NCBI GenBank assembly: GCA_029934555.1
Contig: JAOZMA010000059.1
Span: 1-6,335, forward strand
Length of the DNA: 6,335 nt
Direction: 5' to 3'
Source of the DNA: Acidimicrobiia bacterium
GTDB taxonomy: Bacteria > Actinomycetota > Acidimicrobiia > Spongiisociales > UBA5794
The translations under genes and the position numbers were made by a program. How positions within the stretch are numbered: the stretch's first letter is position 1; each line of letters begins with the position of its first letter. The notes under the pieces are model-generated. The model did not search any database and was not told the DNA's origin. It saw nothing but the letters and a program-made list of their open reading frames with translations. Positions 4,852-6,335 of the stretch are shown in pieces.

Positions 4852-6120
4852 CTACGCCTCGTAGACGGAGAGTGCGTTGTCGAGGATGTCGATGCCCATC
4901 TCTAGATCGTCGAGCGATATGTTCAACGGCGGGACGAACCGGATGACGTTGTTGTCCGGGCCACAGCCGAGGATGAAGAGTCCGTCCTTCTGAGCCTGCG
5001 CCGAGAGCACTGCGAACGCCTCTGAGTCCGGCTCGCGGTTCTGCTTCACCAGTTCGACGCCGATCATGAGACCAAGTCCTCGCACATCACCGATGGTGGG
5101 ATGCTTCTCTTGGAGGTCGCCGAACCGCGTGAACGCGAGATCGGACCGTTGGGCAACGCCCGGGATGACCTTCTTCAACTCGTCGACACCGGCAGCGGCC
5201 GCAGCGCACGAGACCGGGTTTCCGCCGAATGTGGAGCCATGTGACCCCGGCTCCCATTTGGCGAAGATCTCCCTGGATGCGCCGATCGCCGACAACGGCA
5301 GACCGTTGGCGATGGCCTTTCCCATGACGAGGATGTCGGGATCGATCCCGTAGATCTGGCTCGTGAAAAACTCCCCGGTCCGGCCGAAACCGGTCTGAAC
5401 CTCGTCGACGATCATGAGAATGCCGTGCTCATCAGCCAGGTCCCGTATGGCCTGCATGAACTCGCGGCTTGCCGGGTAGTAGCCACCTTCGCCCTGAAGT
5501 GGTTCGAAGAGGAATGCAGCGATCTCATTGGGCATCACTTCATGCTTGAACATGAGGCGGAGCTCGTTGAGGGCGTAAGCGTTCGCATCCTCCTGCGACA
5601 TACCCCAGCGATACGGATGGGGGAAAGGAGCGACGAAGACGGACGGCAAGATGGGGTGGTAGCCACTCCGGTACTTGGAGCGAGACGTCGTGAACGACAC
5701 CGAACCCATCGTGCGGCCGTGGAATCCGCCGCGGAAGACGATGACACCCTGGCGGCCGGACGTCTTCTTGGCGAGCTTCACGGATGCTTCGACAGCCTCC
5801 GCGCCTGAGTTCATGAAGAAGATCTGATCGATGCTGTCGGGGGCAACGTCGATGATCTTCTCGGCGGCGTCCGCTCGTGATTCGAACAGGAACGATCCGC
5901 CGGCGTGCCAGAGGCGGGAGAGCTGTTCCTGCGCTGCGGCCTCGAGGGTTGGGGGACGGTGGCCCAGATTGGTGACGGCGATGCCGCACGCGAAGTCGAG
6001 ATATCGCTTGCCGTCGACGTCGGTGACCCAACTGCCGTCACCCTCGACGATCTCGATCTGAGAATCGTAGGCGATGACGGGGGCGATGACTTCGTGGAGT
6101 CGGTCGGAGAGGGTGGTCAC
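4852..6120 (-). CDS. gabT: Class III PLP aminotransferase, GabT-like (4-aminobutyrate transaminase)
   Basis: A 422-residue cytoplasmic PLP-dependent transaminase of class III, the length typical of 4-aminobutyrate:2-oxoglutarate aminotransferase. GabT converts GABA and 2-oxoglutarate to succinate semialdehyde and glutamate. Visible motifs: DFACGIAVTNLGH (42-54); the phosphate-binding NSGAEAVE (104-111); FHGRT (133-137, Arg136); EPLQGEGG (206-213, Glu206 and Glu211); the cofactor-ring motif DEVQ (239-242, Asp239, Gln242); the Schiff-base Lys268 in VMGKAIANG; STFGGNP (296-302); and a carboxylate-binding Arg394. Ile47, Arg136 and Glu211 match residues that shape the GABA site in E. coli GabT. 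Related acetylornithine or beta-alanine transaminases cannot be excluded, so the symbol is tentative. The start is GTG at 6120, fixed by AAGGAGG 6 bases upstream. It appears monocistronic within the window, with no succinate-semialdehyde dehydrogenase next to it on the visible side. Confidence 0.85.
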   Translation of the reverse strand: MTTLSDRLHEVIAPVIAYDSQIEIVEGDGSWVTDVDGKRYLDFACGIAVTNLGHRPPTLEAAAQEQLSRLWHAGGSFLFESRADAAEKIIDVAPDSIDQIFFMNSGAEAVEASVKLAKKTSGRQGVIVFRGGFHGRTMGSVSFTTSRSKYRSGYHPILPSVFVAPFPHPYRWGMSQEDANAYALNELRLMFKHEVMPNEIAAFLFEPLQGEGGYYPASREFMQAIRDLADEHGILMIVDEVQTGFGRTGEFFTSQIYGIDPDILVMGKAIANGLPLSAIGASREIFAKWEPGSHGSTFGGNPVSCAAAAAGVDELKKVIPGVAQRSDLAFTRFGDLQEKHPTIGDVRGLGLMIGVELVKQNREPDSEAFAVLSAQAQKDGLFILGCGPDNNVIRFVPPLNISLDDLEMGIDILDNALSVYEA

Positions 6121-6126
6121 GGTATT

Positions 6127-6133
6127 CCTCCTT
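6127..6133 (-). promoter_or_regulatory. Strong ribosome binding site AAGGAGG for the aminotransferase
   Basis: On the minus strand AAGGAGG is followed by six bases (AATACC) and then GTG at 6120. This near-perfect anti-16S match at ideal spacing supports the GTG as the true start. Confidence 0.85.
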
Positions 6134-6239
6134 GTTCGGGGTGGAGTGGGTGGGGGCGAACGAGATCGGGCCGGCGCTATGGAGCGGCGAAGAGGTGGCC
6201 GCGATCGGTCAGAGGCGTTCCGAACATGGAGCCATTATG

Positions 6240-6272
6240 CCTGACGGAGACTCCTTCGGAGTCGTCGTCAGG
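6240..6272. repeat. Long hairpin upstream of the aminotransferase
   Basis: CCTGACG (6240-6246) pairs with CGTCAGG (6266-6272), and GACTCC (6249-6254) pairs with GGAGTC (6258-6263) around a TTC loop. Between them lie one G-U wobble and one mismatch, giving 15-base arms overall. No T-run follows on either strand, so it looks more like a cis-regulatory stem or operator than an ordinary terminator. It directly abuts the CATAAT box. Confidence 0.55.
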
Positions 6273-6273
6273 A

Positions 6274-6305
6274 GTATTCCGTATTCCGTATTCCGTACTC
6301 CGTAT
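6274..6305. repeat. 7-bp tandem repeat GTATTCC
   Basis: GTATTCC is repeated head to tail three times (6274-6294), followed by a one-base variant GTACTCC (6295-6301) and a partial GTAT (6302-6305). It lies about 155 bp upstream of the aminotransferase start and can be read as GGAATAC repeats in that gene's direction. It could be a phased binding-site array or a slippage-prone microsatellite. Confidence 0.75.
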
Positions 6306-6335
6306 CAGATCGCCGCCATCGTCGTCGGGCTACGG

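Larger units (their letters stand above)
6134..6335 (-). other. Upstream region of the aminotransferase gene
   Basis: About 200 bp without a recognised gene. Reading the minus strand toward the aminotransferase, it holds four GGAATAC-like heptamers (complement of 6274-6301), a long hairpin (6240-6272), and a CATAAT box (6234-6239) that matches 5 of 6 bases of a -10 element but has no matching -35 at 16-18 bases. If that box is used, the leader is about 105 bases long. I could not recognise a riboswitch. The last 30 bases may belong to a neighbouring gene beyond the edge. Confidence 0.4.

Noticed and set aside
5540..6031. 163-codon minus-strand Arg-rich frame inside the aminotransferase
   Set aside because: Out-of-frame shadow of the GabT-like gene, Arg/Pro-rich with no motif.

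Overview
The window is a stretch of ordinary-looking, high-GC bacterial chromosome with tightly packed genes. Lnt, a class III aminotransferase, an IMPase-family phosphatase, GTG as well as ATG starts, actinobacterial-style promoter elements and small zinc-binding proteins fit an actinobacterium, perhaps a member of the Acidimicrobiia. That placement is an inference from style and is not demonstrated. No mobile element, CRISPR array, rRNA or tRNA was recognised.

Layout. Positions 1-190 are non-coding and rich in inverted repeats. A possible small CxxC/CxxC zinc-ribbon protein follows at 191-391 (+). It converges on a two-gene minus-strand operon: an inositol-monophosphatase-family phosphatase (1997-2782) followed, with a 4-nt ATGA overlap, by a YtcJ-type amidohydrolase (420-2000). 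A 91-bp divergent intergenic region (2783-2873), built of AGTAG-type octamers in an imperfect 20-bp inverted repeat, separates this operon from lnt (2874-4388, +), apolipoprotein N-acyltransferase. Next comes a 64-residue zinc-knuckle protein (4523-4717, +) with its own predicted promoter and a strong ribosome binding site. Its 3' region carries repeated TGACGC hexamers, mutually exclusive GTACTGAG/CTCAGTAC hairpins and a perfect 12-bp terminator-like stem. That stem is shared with the convergent GabT-like aminotransferase (4852-6120, -). Positions 6121-6335 hold the aminotransferase leader, a long hairpin and a 7-bp tandem repeat.

How the genes relate. Lnt acts in the membrane on lipoprotein maturation. 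The phosphatase, amidohydrolase and aminotransferase are soluble metabolic enzymes with no obvious common pathway. The phosphatase and amidohydrolase are probably co-transcribed and translationally coupled.

The most notable observation is in Lnt. The catalytic Glu and Lys are present, but the nucleophile position reads Ser370 in the motif VISFE instead of Cys. The only two cysteines in the protein (215 and 220) lie in the loop that carries a functionally required Trp in E. coli Lnt. The second theme is that four of the five non-coding gaps carry short, locally amplified repeats with related GTACT/CTACT-like cores. No clear new multi-gene system is evident here.
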